From assembly GCA_000378885.1 (NCBI GenBank), contig KB900461.1, forward strand, positions 62,001 to 126,000: a stretch of 64,000 nt of DNA, in the 5' to 3' direction. The position numbers and the translations under genes are program-made. Each line of letters starts with the position of its first letter. Within the stretch, counting starts at the first letter, position 1. Below, piece after piece: positions 52,817 to 62,700 of this stretch. The notes under the pieces are model-generated. The model saw nothing but the letters and a program-made list of their open reading frames with translations, was not told the DNA's origin and searched no databases. The stretch comes from an actinobacterium SCGC AAA044-N04. Its GTDB lineage: Bacteria > Actinomycetota > Actinomycetes > Nanopelagicales > Nanopelagicaceae.

Positions 52817-55591
52817 ATGGCTAAAGAAAAGGCTGCGCTTATAAAGCTTGTGATTGTTGAATCACCAGCTAAAGCGCGCAAAATTGGCGGATACCTCGGC
52901 GATGACTATGTCGTCGAGGCCTCCGTCGGCCATATCCGTGACCTTCCCCAGCGAGCTGCTGATATTCCTAAGGAATACAAAAAGATTGCTTGGGCTAAAG
53001 AGGGCGTTGATATTGAAAACGACTTTGCACCTTTATATGTCATTAACCCAGATAAAAAAGCCAAGGTGGCAGAGTTAAAAGAGTTAATGAAAAACGCTGA
53101 AGAGTTAATTCTTGCAACAGATGAAGACAGAGAAGGCGAAGCAATCGCCTGGCACTTAGTAGAAACTCTGCAACCAAAGATTCCTATTAAGCGCATGGTC
53201 TTTAATGAGATTACAAAAGAGGCGATCCAAGCAGCAGTAGAGAACACCAGAGATCTTGATTATCACCTCATCGATGCTCAAGAAACACGCAGAGTATTAG
53301 ACCGACTCTTTGGTTACAGACTCTCCCCTGTTTTGTGGAAAAAAGTTATGCCACGCATTTCAGCCGGGCGCGTGCAATCAGTTGCCACACGTTTGATTGT
53401 TGAAAAAGAGCGCGAGCGTATGGCCTTTATTTCAAGTGCGTGGTGGGACTTAGCAGCAGTCACAGCGTTAGGTTTTAATGCGCGGCTTTTAGAAGTAGAT
53501 GGCAAGAGAGTTGCGGCGACATCTGATTTTGGCGCAGATGGAGCAGTAAAAGAAAAATCTCTTGCGAATATCTTGTTATTAGATGAGGCCGGGGCCAGAG
53601 GCCTAGTTGAATCACTTAAGTCATCATCTTTGACCGTTAAGTCAATGGAGGAAAGCCCACGAACTGAGCGTCCTAAGCCTCCTTTTACGACCTCAACGAT
53701 GCAACAAGATGCTGGAAGTCGTTTGGGCTGGGGCGCACAGATCACTATGCGTATTGCACAGCGCCTCTATGAAAACGGCTACATCACATACATGCGTACC
53801 GACAGCGTTAATCTTTCACAGCAAGCAATTGATGCTGCGCGCAAAGCAGCTAAAGCACTCTATGGCGCAGACCATGTTGCAGATTCACCACGTGCATACA
53901 CTGGCAAAACAAAGAATGCCCAAGAAGCACATGAGGCAATCCGCCCAGCAGGTGAAACATTTAAGACTCCAGGTGAGTTAGCACCAGAGCTCTCAAGAGA
54001 TGAGTTTGCTCTTTATGACCTGATCTGGAAGCGCACAGTTGCATCACAGATGGCTGATGCTAAAAAGATGCAGATGCGTGTTGATTTTGATGCAACGACA
54101 AATGATCACAAAGCCACAATCTTTCGTGCTAACGGATCTGTTATTACTTTCCCAGGCTTCTTAGCTGCCTATGACGACATAGTAAGTGATGAGAACAAAG
54201 ATGAAGAGAGCGCTGATAAGCGCTTGCCTGCAATGACCCTTGGTCAATCTGTGAAAGTAGATGAATACACCTGTGAAGGCCATGAAACCAAACCACCAGC
54301 CCGATACACAGAACCAACTCTTGTTAAAAAACTAGAAGAGCTAGGTATTGGGCGTCCTTCAACTTTTGCATCAATCATTCAAACTATTCAAGATCGCGGT
54401 TATGTTTATAAGCGTGGACGCGCTTTAGTTCCAACGTTTTTGGCCTTTTCTGTCACAGGCCTTCTTGAAACACACTTCACCAAATTAGTTGATTATGAGT
54501 TCACTGCCAGCATGGAAGAAGATCTAGACAAGATTGCAGGAGGAGAATCTAGCCGCAGTGATTGGCTACGTGATTTCTTCTATGGCGTTGATGGACAGCC
54601 AGGGCTCAATGAATTATCAGCTGATTTAGGCGTTATTGATGCCCGTGCAACTAACACCATGAATCTCTCCCCTGAGATTGAAATCCGTGTTGGTCGCTAT
54701 GGTGCTTATCTGCAACAGAACCTACCGGGAGAAGAGCGCAAGCTAGCAAACATCCCTGAGTCTTTGGCTCCAGATGAATTAACTCTTGCAAAGGCTATTG
54801 AACTACTTGAGGCACCTTCAGGTGAGCGCGAACTAGGAATTGATCCTGCAACTAACTTACCGATTATTGCTAAGAGTGGTCGCTTTGGTCCTTACATCAC
54901 TGAAGTTCTACCAGTTGTTGAACCAGAGTTAACTGCATCTGGAAAGAAGAAAAAGAAAAAAGCAGATGCGCCAAAAGCAAAAACAGCCAGCCTTCTTTCA
55001 ACCATGACGCTAGACACCGTCACCTATGAAGATGCACTAAGACTTCTCTCACTTCCTCGCACACTCGGCACTAACGCGTTAGGTGATGACATCACCGTTC
55101 AAAATGGACGCTACGGTCCGTATTTAAAGGCTGGTGTGGATTCACGCACACTCACATCTGAAGAACAATTGTTCACAATGACACTCGATGAAGCGTTAGA
55201 GATTTACTCAAAGCCTAAAGAGCGCCGTCGCGGTGTGGCAAAGCCACCAGTGAAGGAACTTGGTGTTGATCCAACAACAGAGAAGCCTTTGATAATTAAA
55301 GATGGTCGCTTTGGTATGTATGTCACCGATGGTGAAACTAATGCAACCTTGCGACGAGGAGATACTGCAGAAGGAATGACGCTAGAGCGTGGACTAGAAC
55401 TTCTTGCAGGACGTCGTGCATGGGAAGCAGAGAACGGTCCATCACCTAAGAAGAGTAGAAAGAAAGCCGCAGCTAAACCTAAAAAAGGTGACACTGCACC
55501 GACTCTTACAAAGAACGTTGTGAAAAAAGCAGGAGCAAAGAAGGCAGCAAAGAAAGCTGCAACAGGTAAGGCTAAAAAGAAGGCTGAATAA
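52817..55591 (+). CDS. topA: DNA topoisomerase I
   Basis: A 924-residue type IA topoisomerase that relaxes negative supercoils. The TOPRIM domain starts LVIVESPAKARKIGGYLG and has ATDEDREGEAIAWHL. The catalytic tyrosine is Tyr325 in YITYMRTDSVNLS. Instead of zinc fingers it has four C-terminal Topo_C repeats (about 600-870; each with G(R/K)(F/Y)GPY-like cores such as SGRFGPYITE, NGRYGPYLK, DGRFGMYVT) and a Lys/Ala-rich tail, as in other Actinobacteria. AAAGGA precedes the ATG. Confidence 0.97.
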   Translation: MAKEKAALIKLVIVESPAKARKIGGYLGDDYVVEASVGHIRDLPQRAADIPKEYKKIAWAKEGVDIENDFAPLYVINPDKKAKVAELKELMKNAEELILATDEDREGEAIAWHLVETLQPKIPIKRMVFNEITKEAIQAAVENTRDLDYHLIDAQETRRVLDRLFGYRLSPVLWKKVMPRISAGRVQSVATRLIVEKERERMAFISSAWWDLAAVTALGFNARLLEVDGKRVAATSDFGADGAVKEKSLANILLLDEAGARGLVESLKSSSLTVKSMEESPRTERPKPPFTTSTMQQDAGSRLGWGAQITMRIAQRLYENGYITYMRTDSVNLSQQAIDAARKAAKALYGADHVADSPRAYTGKTKNAQEAHEAIRPAGETFKTPGELAPELSRDEFALYDLIWKRTVASQMADAKKMQMRVDFDATTNDHKATIFRANGSVITFPGFLAAYDDIVSDENKDEESADKRLPAMTLGQSVKVDEYTCEGHETKPPARYTEPTLVKKLEELGIGRPSTFASIIQTIQDRGYVYKRGRALVPTFLAFSVTGLLETHFTKLVDYEFTASMEEDLDKIAGGESSRSDWLRDFFYGVDGQPGLNELSADLGVIDARATNTMNLSPEIEIRVGRYGAYLQQNLPGEERKLANIPESLAPDELTLAKAIELLEAPSGERELGIDPATNLPIIAKSGRFGPYITEVLPVVEPELTASGKKKKKKADAPKAKTASLLSTMTLDTVTYEDALRLLSLPRTLGTNALGDDITVQNGRYGPYLKAGVDSRTLTSEEQLFTMTLDEALEIYSKPKERRRGVAKPPVKELGVDPTTEKPLIIKDGRFGMYVTDGETNATLRRGDTAEGMTLERGLELLAGRRAWEAENGPSPKKSRKKAAAKPKKGDTAPTLTKNVVKKAGAKKAAKKAATGKAKKKAE

Positions 55592-55600
55592 GCCTTCTTT
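55576..55600 (+). terminator. Candidate terminator overlapping the topA stop
   Basis: AAAGAAGGCT (55576-55585) pairs perfectly with AGCCTTCTTT (55591-55600) around a 5-base loop. The last topA codons form the left arm and the stop codon lies in the loop. The T-rich end is short. A leaderless-type start for the next gene fits a transcript break here. Confidence 0.5.
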
Positions 55601-55633
55601 AGGCCCGTCTGGGCTGCCCGATAGACTCATCCA

Positions 55634-57748
55634 ATGGCTAGAACTCTCCCTACCCCTGCAGCCCCGGCTCAGGATGAGACTCGTGGTGTTCTAGCAATCC
55701 GCCCCTTTAGAAAACTCTGGAACTCCATGGTCTTTTCTTCCCTTGGTGATTGGCTAGGTCTTCTTGCAACTACTGCAATGGCCCAGCAACTCTCTGGTGG
55801 AGATTACGCAAAAGCTAACTTTGCTATTGCTGGAGTTTTTATCTCAAGATTATTACCGGCAGTATTTCTTGGTCCGCTAGCGGGAGTTATTGCTGACAAG
55901 TTAGATCGTCGCAAGCTCATGGTTACGTGTGACATATTGCGAACTGGTCTTTATATTTCAATTCCACTTTTTCACAACTACTTCTGGCTATACACAGCAA
56001 CCATTCTGGTTGAGTGTGTGACTTTGTTTTGGTCACCAGCTAAAGAGGCATCAGTACCAAACCTTGTGCCACGAGAAAAACTTGAATCTGCCAATCAAGT
56101 CTCTCTCCTAGCTGCCTATGGCACAGCCCCCATCGCAGCCCTTCTCTTTACTTTCCTTTCTCTTTTCACCAGCGCTTTTGTTGCACTGATTCCTAATTTC
56201 AACGCAACTGCAGTTGATATTGCGCTCTATGTCAACGCACTGAGTTTTGCTTTTGCAGCATTCACCATCTGGAACTTACGAGAAATACCTAAGGGAGCAG
56301 CTGCAAAGCATGCAGCTGATACTGGAATTCTTAAAAGCCTGCTTGAAGGATGGAAAGCAGTTTCTGGTTCCAAGATTATCCGTGGTCTTGTTGTTGGCAT
56401 GGTTGGTGCTTTTGTTGCAGCAGGTGCGGTCATTGGTCTGGCTAGAACATTTGTGGGTGATCTTGGTGGTGGAGAGGCTGCCTACGGTGTTCTCTTTGGC
56501 GCAGTCTTTACAGGTCTAGCTGCAGGTATTGCTTTTGGCCCTAAAGTCTTTGCGCAGTTCTCTCGCAGACGCCTCTTTGGTGCATCACTGACTATTGCAG
56601 GCCTATTCCTTGTAGGTCTTGCTGCTATTCCTAACCTTGTTTTAGCAGTCTTTACAGTCATTGCCTTAGGTGCCTTTAGCGGCATCTGTTGGGTAACAGG
56701 CTTCACCATGCTTGGCATGGAGGTTGCCGATGAAGTTCGTGGTCGCACCTTTGCTTTCGTGCAAAGCCTTATCCGAGTGGTTTTAGTAGCTGTTCTAGCT
56801 CTAGCTCCACTTATTGCAGCAGCAGTAGGTGAGCACACCTTTGAATTCCAAAATACGCAGTTAAGTTATAACGGTGCGTCCGTAACAATCTTAATTGCAG
56901 GTCTTTTTGCATCTTTCATTGGTGCTCTTTCATATCACCAGATGAAAGATCGTCCTAATGTTTCACTCTGGTCAGATATCTCAAATGCTATAAAAGGTGA
57001 ACTTGGTGGCATCACAGGTGCACCAACAAAGGGAACCTTTATTGTCTTTGAGGGCGGAGAAGGAATTGGTAAATCAACTCAAGCAAAACTGCTAAAGGCA
57101 TGGCTTGAGCAAGAAGGTGAAAGCGTTGTCTTAACACGCGAACCTGGTGGAAGTGATCTAGGAATAGAGATTAGAAAAATTCTTCTCTCTCACTCAACAG
57201 GTGAGATCAGTCCACGTGCTGAAGCTTTGCTCTATGCAGCAGATCGTGCCCACCATGTTTACAGCGTTATTCGCCCAGCGTTGGCAGCAGGACAAGTTGT
57301 CATTGGTGATCGATACTTTGATTCATCTATTGCATACCAAGGCGCAGGAAGAGTCCTAGAACCCGGTGAAGTGGCAAGAATTTCTAGATGGGCAACTGAG
57401 TCTTTGTTCCCAACACTCACCATCATTATTGATCTGCCAGCAGAGATTGGTTTAGGGAGATTAAAGAGTAAAGATCGCCTTGAATCTCAACCTATTGATT
57501 TCCATGAGCGCGTGCGCCAAGAGTTCCTGCAGTTATCCCTACTTGATCCTGAGCGCTACTTCATCGTTGATGGCAACAAAACAATTGAAGAGACACATGC
57601 AGAGATCATTACAAGAGTCAGTGAAATTGGCGCTCTTAAGCGCAATGCCAGAGAAGATAAAGGCAACTTACTGCTACGCCCTATTAGGGCTGCAGGTAAA
57701 GCTGTTAAGAGAGCAACTCCTAAAAAGAAAGCGAAGACAAAAAGTTGA
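55634..57748 (+). CDS. tmk: MFS transporter - thymidylate kinase fusion
   Basis: A 704-residue two-domain protein. Residues about 20-445 are an MFS transporter with 12 hydrophobic segments (motif A: LGPLAGVIADKLDRRKLM). Residues about 467-680 are a complete dTMP kinase: P-loop EGGEGIGKST (473-482), the TREPGGSDLG motif, and DRYFDSSIAYQGAGR. The tail is Lys-rich. The kinase makes dTDP from dTMP. The same fusion occurs in some other Actinobacteria. TAGACT (55622-55627) lies six bases before the ATG with no Shine-Dalgarno. Its stop overlaps the holB TTG by four bases. Confidence 0.93.
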   Translation: MARTLPTPAAPAQDETRGVLAIRPFRKLWNSMVFSSLGDWLGLLATTAMAQQLSGGDYAKANFAIAGVFISRLLPAVFLGPLAGVIADKLDRRKLMVTCDILRTGLYISIPLFHNYFWLYTATILVECVTLFWSPAKEASVPNLVPREKLESANQVSLLAAYGTAPIAALLFTFLSLFTSAFVALIPNFNATAVDIALYVNALSFAFAAFTIWNLREIPKGAAAKHAADTGILKSLLEGWKAVSGSKIIRGLVVGMVGAFVAAGAVIGLARTFVGDLGGGEAAYGVLFGAVFTGLAAGIAFGPKVFAQFSRRRLFGASLTIAGLFLVGLAAIPNLVLAVFTVIALGAFSGICWVTGFTMLGMEVADEVRGRTFAFVQSLIRVVLVAVLALAPLIAAAVGEHTFEFQNTQLSYNGASVTILIAGLFASFIGALSYHQMKDRPNVSLWSDISNAIKGELGGITGAPTKGTFIVFEGGEGIGKSTQAKLLKAWLEQEGESVVLTREPGGSDLGIEIRKILLSHSTGEISPRAEALLYAADRAHHVYSVIRPALAAGQVVIGDRYFDSSIAYQGAGRVLEPGEVARISRWATESLFPTLTIIIDLPAEIGLGRLKSKDRLESQPIDFHERVRQEFLQLSLLDPERYFIVDGNKTIEETHAEIITRVSEIGALKRNAREDKGNLLLRPIRAAGKAVKRATPKKKAKTKS

Positions 57749-58896
57749 GTGTTTTTGAAAATCTTGTAGGACAAGAACACGTAGTTGAGATTATTAGGGC
57801 GGCCGTTGCTGCCACACGAAGCGGGCAAGAATCACAGGAGATGACTCATGCTTGGGTCTTCACCGGCCCACCAGGATCAGGCAGATCATCCGCCGCCGTT
57901 GCTTTTGCGCAAGCACTTGTGTGTCCAAAAGATGGCTGCGGGGAATGTAATCAATGCAGATCTGCAGCAAGTGGAGCACATCCAGACGTTGAAATTATTA
58001 GAACTGAAGGACTATCTATAAAAATTGATGAAGTAAGAGAACTTCTCACACGCGTTGCGTGGGCACCATCTATGGGTGGCTGGCGCGTGGTTGTTATGGA
58101 AGATGCTGACAGACTCACAGAATCTGCAGCAAACGCTTTACTAAAAGCAATTGAAGAGCCAGGAAATAGAACTGTGTGGTTGCTCTGTGCTCCAACACTG
58201 CATGATGTTTTGCCAACAATTAGATCTCGTTGTCGCCATCTACAACTTGTCACACCGTCGAATGCTGCCGTTGCCCAAGTACTACAAAAGCGCGATGGCA
58301 TCAGCCCGCAGATGGCAGATTTTGCAGCACGAGTCAGCCAAGGACACATTGGCCGTGCTAGATATTTAGCTAACAACGAATCGGTGCGCAATACCCGCAC
58401 CACCATTATGGCTTTGCCACTTTCTTTAAAAGGAATCTCTTCAGCCTTTGCTGCAGCGCAAGCCTTAGTTGATCTAGCAACTGAGCAAGCTAACAGCGCA
58501 GCAGATGAGAGAAATGAAAAAGAGATTGATGATTTATCACTTGCCTATGGCAAAGGTGCAACAGGCAGAGGGATGGCATCGGGTGGCAGCAAAGCAATAA
58601 AGGAGTTAGAGAAAGAACAAAAGACTCGCAGCACGAGAATGGTGCGAGATGGCTTGGATGCAGCGTTATTAGATATTGCCACGTTCTACCGCGATGTCAT
58701 GATGGTACAGGCGGGAAGTAACGATGGCCTGATTAATAAAGAGCTTGAATATGAGATTAATGCCTATGCCGCTAACAACAAGCCAGCTGCCACAATCAAC
58801 AAGATCAATGCCATCATGCAGGCACGGGTTAATTTGGGTCATAACGCTGCGCCGTTGCTAACGGTTGAAGCGTTGATGTGTGTTTTAGCCCGCTAG
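57745..58896 (+). CDS. holB: DNA polymerase III delta-prime subunit
   Basis: A 383-residue clamp-loader subunit. The degenerate P-loop is GPPGSGRSS (Arg in place of the catalytic Lys), as is usual for delta-prime. A zinc module is CPKDGCGECNQC. The sensor motif is TIRSRCRHLQL. The gene begins with TTG inside the tmk stop (TTGA), so translation is coupled. The tmk-holB order is conserved in bacteria. Confidence 0.94.
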   Translation: MSVFENLVGQEHVVEIIRAAVAATRSGQESQEMTHAWVFTGPPGSGRSSAAVAFAQALVCPKDGCGECNQCRSAASGAHPDVEIIRTEGLSIKIDEVRELLTRVAWAPSMGGWRVVVMEDADRLTESAANALLKAIEEPGNRTVWLLCAPTLHDVLPTIRSRCRHLQLVTPSNAAVAQVLQKRDGISPQMADFAARVSQGHIGRARYLANNESVRNTRTTIMALPLSLKGISSAFAAAQALVDLATEQANSAADERNEKEIDDLSLAYGKGATGRGMASGGSKAIKELEKEQKTRSTRMVRDGLDAALLDIATFYRDVMMVQAGSNDGLINKELEYEINAYAANNKPAATINKINAIMQARVNLGHNAAPLLTVEALMCVLAR

Positions 58897-58980
58897 TGCT
58901 TAAAACAGCCCGATTTCACGCCTAAAACTGATCAGCCAAGATGGTAATGAGCACCCCTTTTCATAGGGTTAGATTTACCC

Positions 58981-59628
58981 ATGCGCTTAGACCATGTCTC
59001 ATATGTAACTTCCCATGATCAACTAGCCGACACAGTTCAACGCCTAGGCTCACGCCTTGGCTCCACCTTCGTTGATGGAGGTGTCCACCCACGCTTTGGA
59101 ACACGTAACTTCACATTAGCTTTGCAAAATGGTCACTACATCGAAGTTGTATGTCCACTTGATCATCCAGCCTCAGATGCTTCACCTTTTGGTAAAGCTG
59201 TATCAAAGCGTGCTGCAGAAGGTGGCGGATGGCTCACATGGGTTGTCTCAGTCGATGATGTATCTAAAGTTGAAGCCCGCCTCGGACGACAAGCTGTAGA
59301 TGGCCATCGCACAAAGCCTGACGGGCATGACTTATCGTGGAAGCAGATTGGTGTTCTAGGAACTCTAGAAGACAAGCAGCTACCGTTTTTTATTGAATGG
59401 AAATCACTTGATCACCCATCCACAGATGGCAAAGCAATTGCAAAGATTGTTAAAGTGGAAATCGCAGGAGATGAAAAGAGAATCACGGACTGGCTAGGAA
59501 ATGACCTAGCAACAGCCCTTGGCAGTGAAGTTGAGGTTATGTGGCTGAGCCCAGCTGATACTGAGGGTGAGTCGGGGATTGTGGCAGTCCACTTGATGAC
59601 ACCTAGTGGTGTTGTGAGAGTTGATTAG
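58981..59628 (+). CDS. VOC/glyoxalase-like domain protein
   Basis: A 215-residue protein. The N-terminal half (MRLDHVSYVTSH...RFGTRNFTLALQNGHYIEVVCPLDHP) fits the vicinal-oxygen-chelate fold, with possible metal ligands His4, His52-region and Glu. It resembles Glyoxalase_3-like proteins of unknown reaction. The C-terminal half repeats a related fold. TAGATT (58970-58975) lies five bases before the ATG with no Shine-Dalgarno, so a leaderless transcript is likely. Confidence 0.8.
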   Translation: MRLDHVSYVTSHDQLADTVQRLGSRLGSTFVDGGVHPRFGTRNFTLALQNGHYIEVVCPLDHPASDASPFGKAVSKRAAEGGGWLTWVVSVDDVSKVEARLGRQAVDGHRTKPDGHDLSWKQIGVLGTLEDKQLPFFIEWKSLDHPSTDGKAIAKIVKVEIAGDEKRITDWLGNDLATALGSEVEVMWLSPADTEGESGIVAVHLMTPSGVVRVD

Positions 59629-59753
59629 TCGCGGATTTACCCGCGTCAGCTGTTTTTAGTCTTAAAGTTGAAGACTTATTACTTTTGGTATTGAAAATAG
59701 GTCTTTTTTAGTTTAATTTCCTCTTCAATCTGAAGAGCGGAATCTCATAATTA
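59629..59753 (+). promoter_or_regulatory. Intergenic region before the giant surface protein
   Basis: Contains a short stem CGCGG/CCGCG (59630-59634 with 59641-59645) followed by a T5 run, a weak terminator for the VOC gene. TTGAAA (59691-59696) and TTTAAT (59712-59717) form a possible promoter with a short 15-bp spacer. A perfect 7-bp inverted repeat CTCTTCA/TGAAGAG lies at 59721-59737. Confidence 0.35.
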
Positions 59754-62700
59754 GTGCAAAATTCCATCGAGTAGCCCAAGTAATTACTTGGGCTCTTTTT
59801 GTATGCCTACTTGGTATGCCGGCGAATCAAGCTAGTGCAACTGACCCAGACTCTAGTTACTCATTGTCATTGCAAACAAACACTGCTTCATGGTGTGACT
59901 CCTGCATACAGTCAGTATCCATCCAATTAACTTCTAGCACCGGGGCACCGCTCAACAAACAAGTTCGCTTGTGGTGGACTCTCCAAAGTGATAATTCAGG
60001 CTTTGCTCTTAACTTAGTGGACCCTGCAATTGGTTTCATAACCGAGCAAACAGTGACACTTGATAATTCAGGAAATTCTTTAATTTGGATCCAGGGGCCT
60101 ACAAATGGCAGTTTAGATAATCAAGTAGTAATTTTTCATGCTGAATTAGTTGAAGATCCAAATGTTAATACTCAGCTCCGCCAAGTATTTTCAGCCAATG
60201 ATCAGGCTCCGCAGGTTTACGTCGACACAACTGCTTTTAGCGCAATTGTAAATATTAAGACAGCACTTGGGGCACGTCCGGAATTATGGACAGTATCTAT
60301 TCGAAATGATGATCGTTATTCGTATGGAACAAATCTATGTGATCTAGACACCACCAAAGAGTTCAGAATGTATTCCGCAGACGGTTCCACCTACTCAAAT
60401 GGTAATTATCTAAATACTGATGTGGTATTAATTGATTATTGGACAGAAATTTCCCCAAACAGCGATGGTCAATTACCAACCCGTTTTGTAATTCCAGGAT
60501 TACAACCTGAGTGCACTTATCAAGTAACGATTGGAGATTATCGTGGGCAGCACACTGTCCCTTCGCAATTCGTCTCTTTCCACACAAAGGAATCAAACTT
60601 TATTGCTTTTGAATCAATTTATCCTGCAGTTGGTCCAAGCATTGGTGGAACTACAATCAAATTAAGAGGCGCAGGGTTTTTGGATGCCGCGGGCCAATCA
60701 CGCGTAAGCACCGTGGCAATAGGATCTACACCAGTCCCGTTTACCGTGTTGAGTGAGACTGAAATAAGTGCGGTAACACTTCCGGGAGATGTCGGTGCAA
60801 CCAGTATTTTTATTACTTACATAGACGATATCGGTGCCGTTGCTGGCCCAGAAGCATTCCACTATGTAGATCAATCAATTCCAGACTCTTGCTCAAATGG
60901 GAAAGTGGCACAGTGGACTTTTAATGATACGAGAACCGTAGAAGCACTAGGTAATTCAAGTTGTGGGAATCTAGATTTACAACGAAGTGGAAATTACGGC
61001 ACTCTGCCTGTCCATGGAGTTGGTATGAATGGTTCCCCAGGGCTCCAGCTTTCAAATGCTGCATTCTTGGGTATTTCTCCCTTTAACGGTGATACTGCAG
61101 ATTCAACAATCGTTCCAAGTTCATTGCTTGGATTAGCACACTATTCAATCTCTGCGTGGTTTCAAAAACCTGCAAGTAATTGGGGTAATGATGGAATCTT
61201 ATCGTGGGGTACTGCCGGGACTGCTGGAGATTCAGTCAATTTAAGATTACAAAATCCTGGATATGGGGGGACTATTTGTACTTATTGGTGGAATTGGGAT
61301 TTTTGCAGTACTGAGACTAATCCACCACAGATGCACGATGGCAATTGGCATAATCTAGTGACAACATTTAATGGAACAGAGAGACGTATCTACCTTGATG
61401 GAACGCTAGTTGCGAATGATTTCCCTCTATCCACTTCTGGAGGTTGTCATATCTGTAATGGCCAAGGAATTACTCCAGTTTTTCGGCCTGGGTATTTTGC
61501 GATAGGTATAACAGTTAATGATGAAACCTTTAAGGGCAACCTAGACAATATAAGCGTCTATAACAGAGCGATTACTCCAAATGAAATCATGCAAGAAATC
61601 GCCTCCAATATGTATAAGCCAACACAATATGTAGGCGCAGTTGGATCAGGTATTTCCATCACCCCACTCCTAAATCTGGATTCGCTGGGGGTTACCGCAG
61701 CTCTAGCCAACGGCTCCTTATTGCCAGCCGGTTTGACTCTCTCTTCATCTGGAATTCTTAGTGGGACACCAACATCTGCGGGAACATCAACAGTTAATGT
61801 AGTTTTAAGAGACTCACTCAATAGACAAACCCAAGTAACAATTCGCCTAAATATTGCTCAACAATCAGGCTACAGAGTGGGTGATATCGGGCCTGGCGGT
61901 GGAACCGTTGTCTATGCAAGCAACTCTGCAACTGTTGGCACATTTGCCTGTGGTCCAGCACTTGCTTTTACTTGTAATGCCATTGAGGTAGCGCCACGCT
62001 CTTGGTATCAGAGTTTAGATGGCACATACTCTGATATCAAAGATCCGGCTATGGCATTTTCGAACCCGGAGAATTATTTCAACCATATTGGTGTGCATAA
62101 CGGCTTCGATGCATCATCAACTGCACTGGGTGCAGGTTTATCGATGACACTAGCCGTTGTAGCTCAGAACGGACTTTTCAATCCCGTTACTAATGTTTAT
62201 GCAGCAGGTGCAGCCCAGGCTTATCAGGGCGGTGGTTTAAATGACTGGTATTTAATGAACCAACCAGAGTCTCAAATCCTGGCCCAGTATCCGACTGGCA
62301 ATAGTGCTACGGGAGTTCCCGCCCAACTTGGTTTAGAAGATTCTTCAAATGATTCAGACCAACCTGGTGGCTATTGGAACTCTTGGTCAGGTAACCCTGG
62401 AGCACCAGGATCGGCAACTGACACCACATACTTCAATTTCCCAAGCGATTACATGTCTAATAACGGATATGAAGGTGGATATAAAGATAAATACGAACTC
62501 TTTTTCGTTAGACCAATCCGTGCTTTTTATGCATTAAGTCAACCACTAGTTATTACTTCTCCAAGTAATTCTGCAGTTATTGACGGAACTGTTGGTACCG
62601 CACTCAATACTTCAATCTCGGCTACAGGTGGTTTGGGAGCTTTGACCACAACAATTTCTGGCGGAACTGCACCTTCTTGGTTCCATTTAGCGTCAAATGG

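Noticed and set aside
58897..58980. tRNA gene after holB, as in some Actinobacteria
   Set aside because: The 84-bp gap has no TTCGA arm or acceptor pairing.
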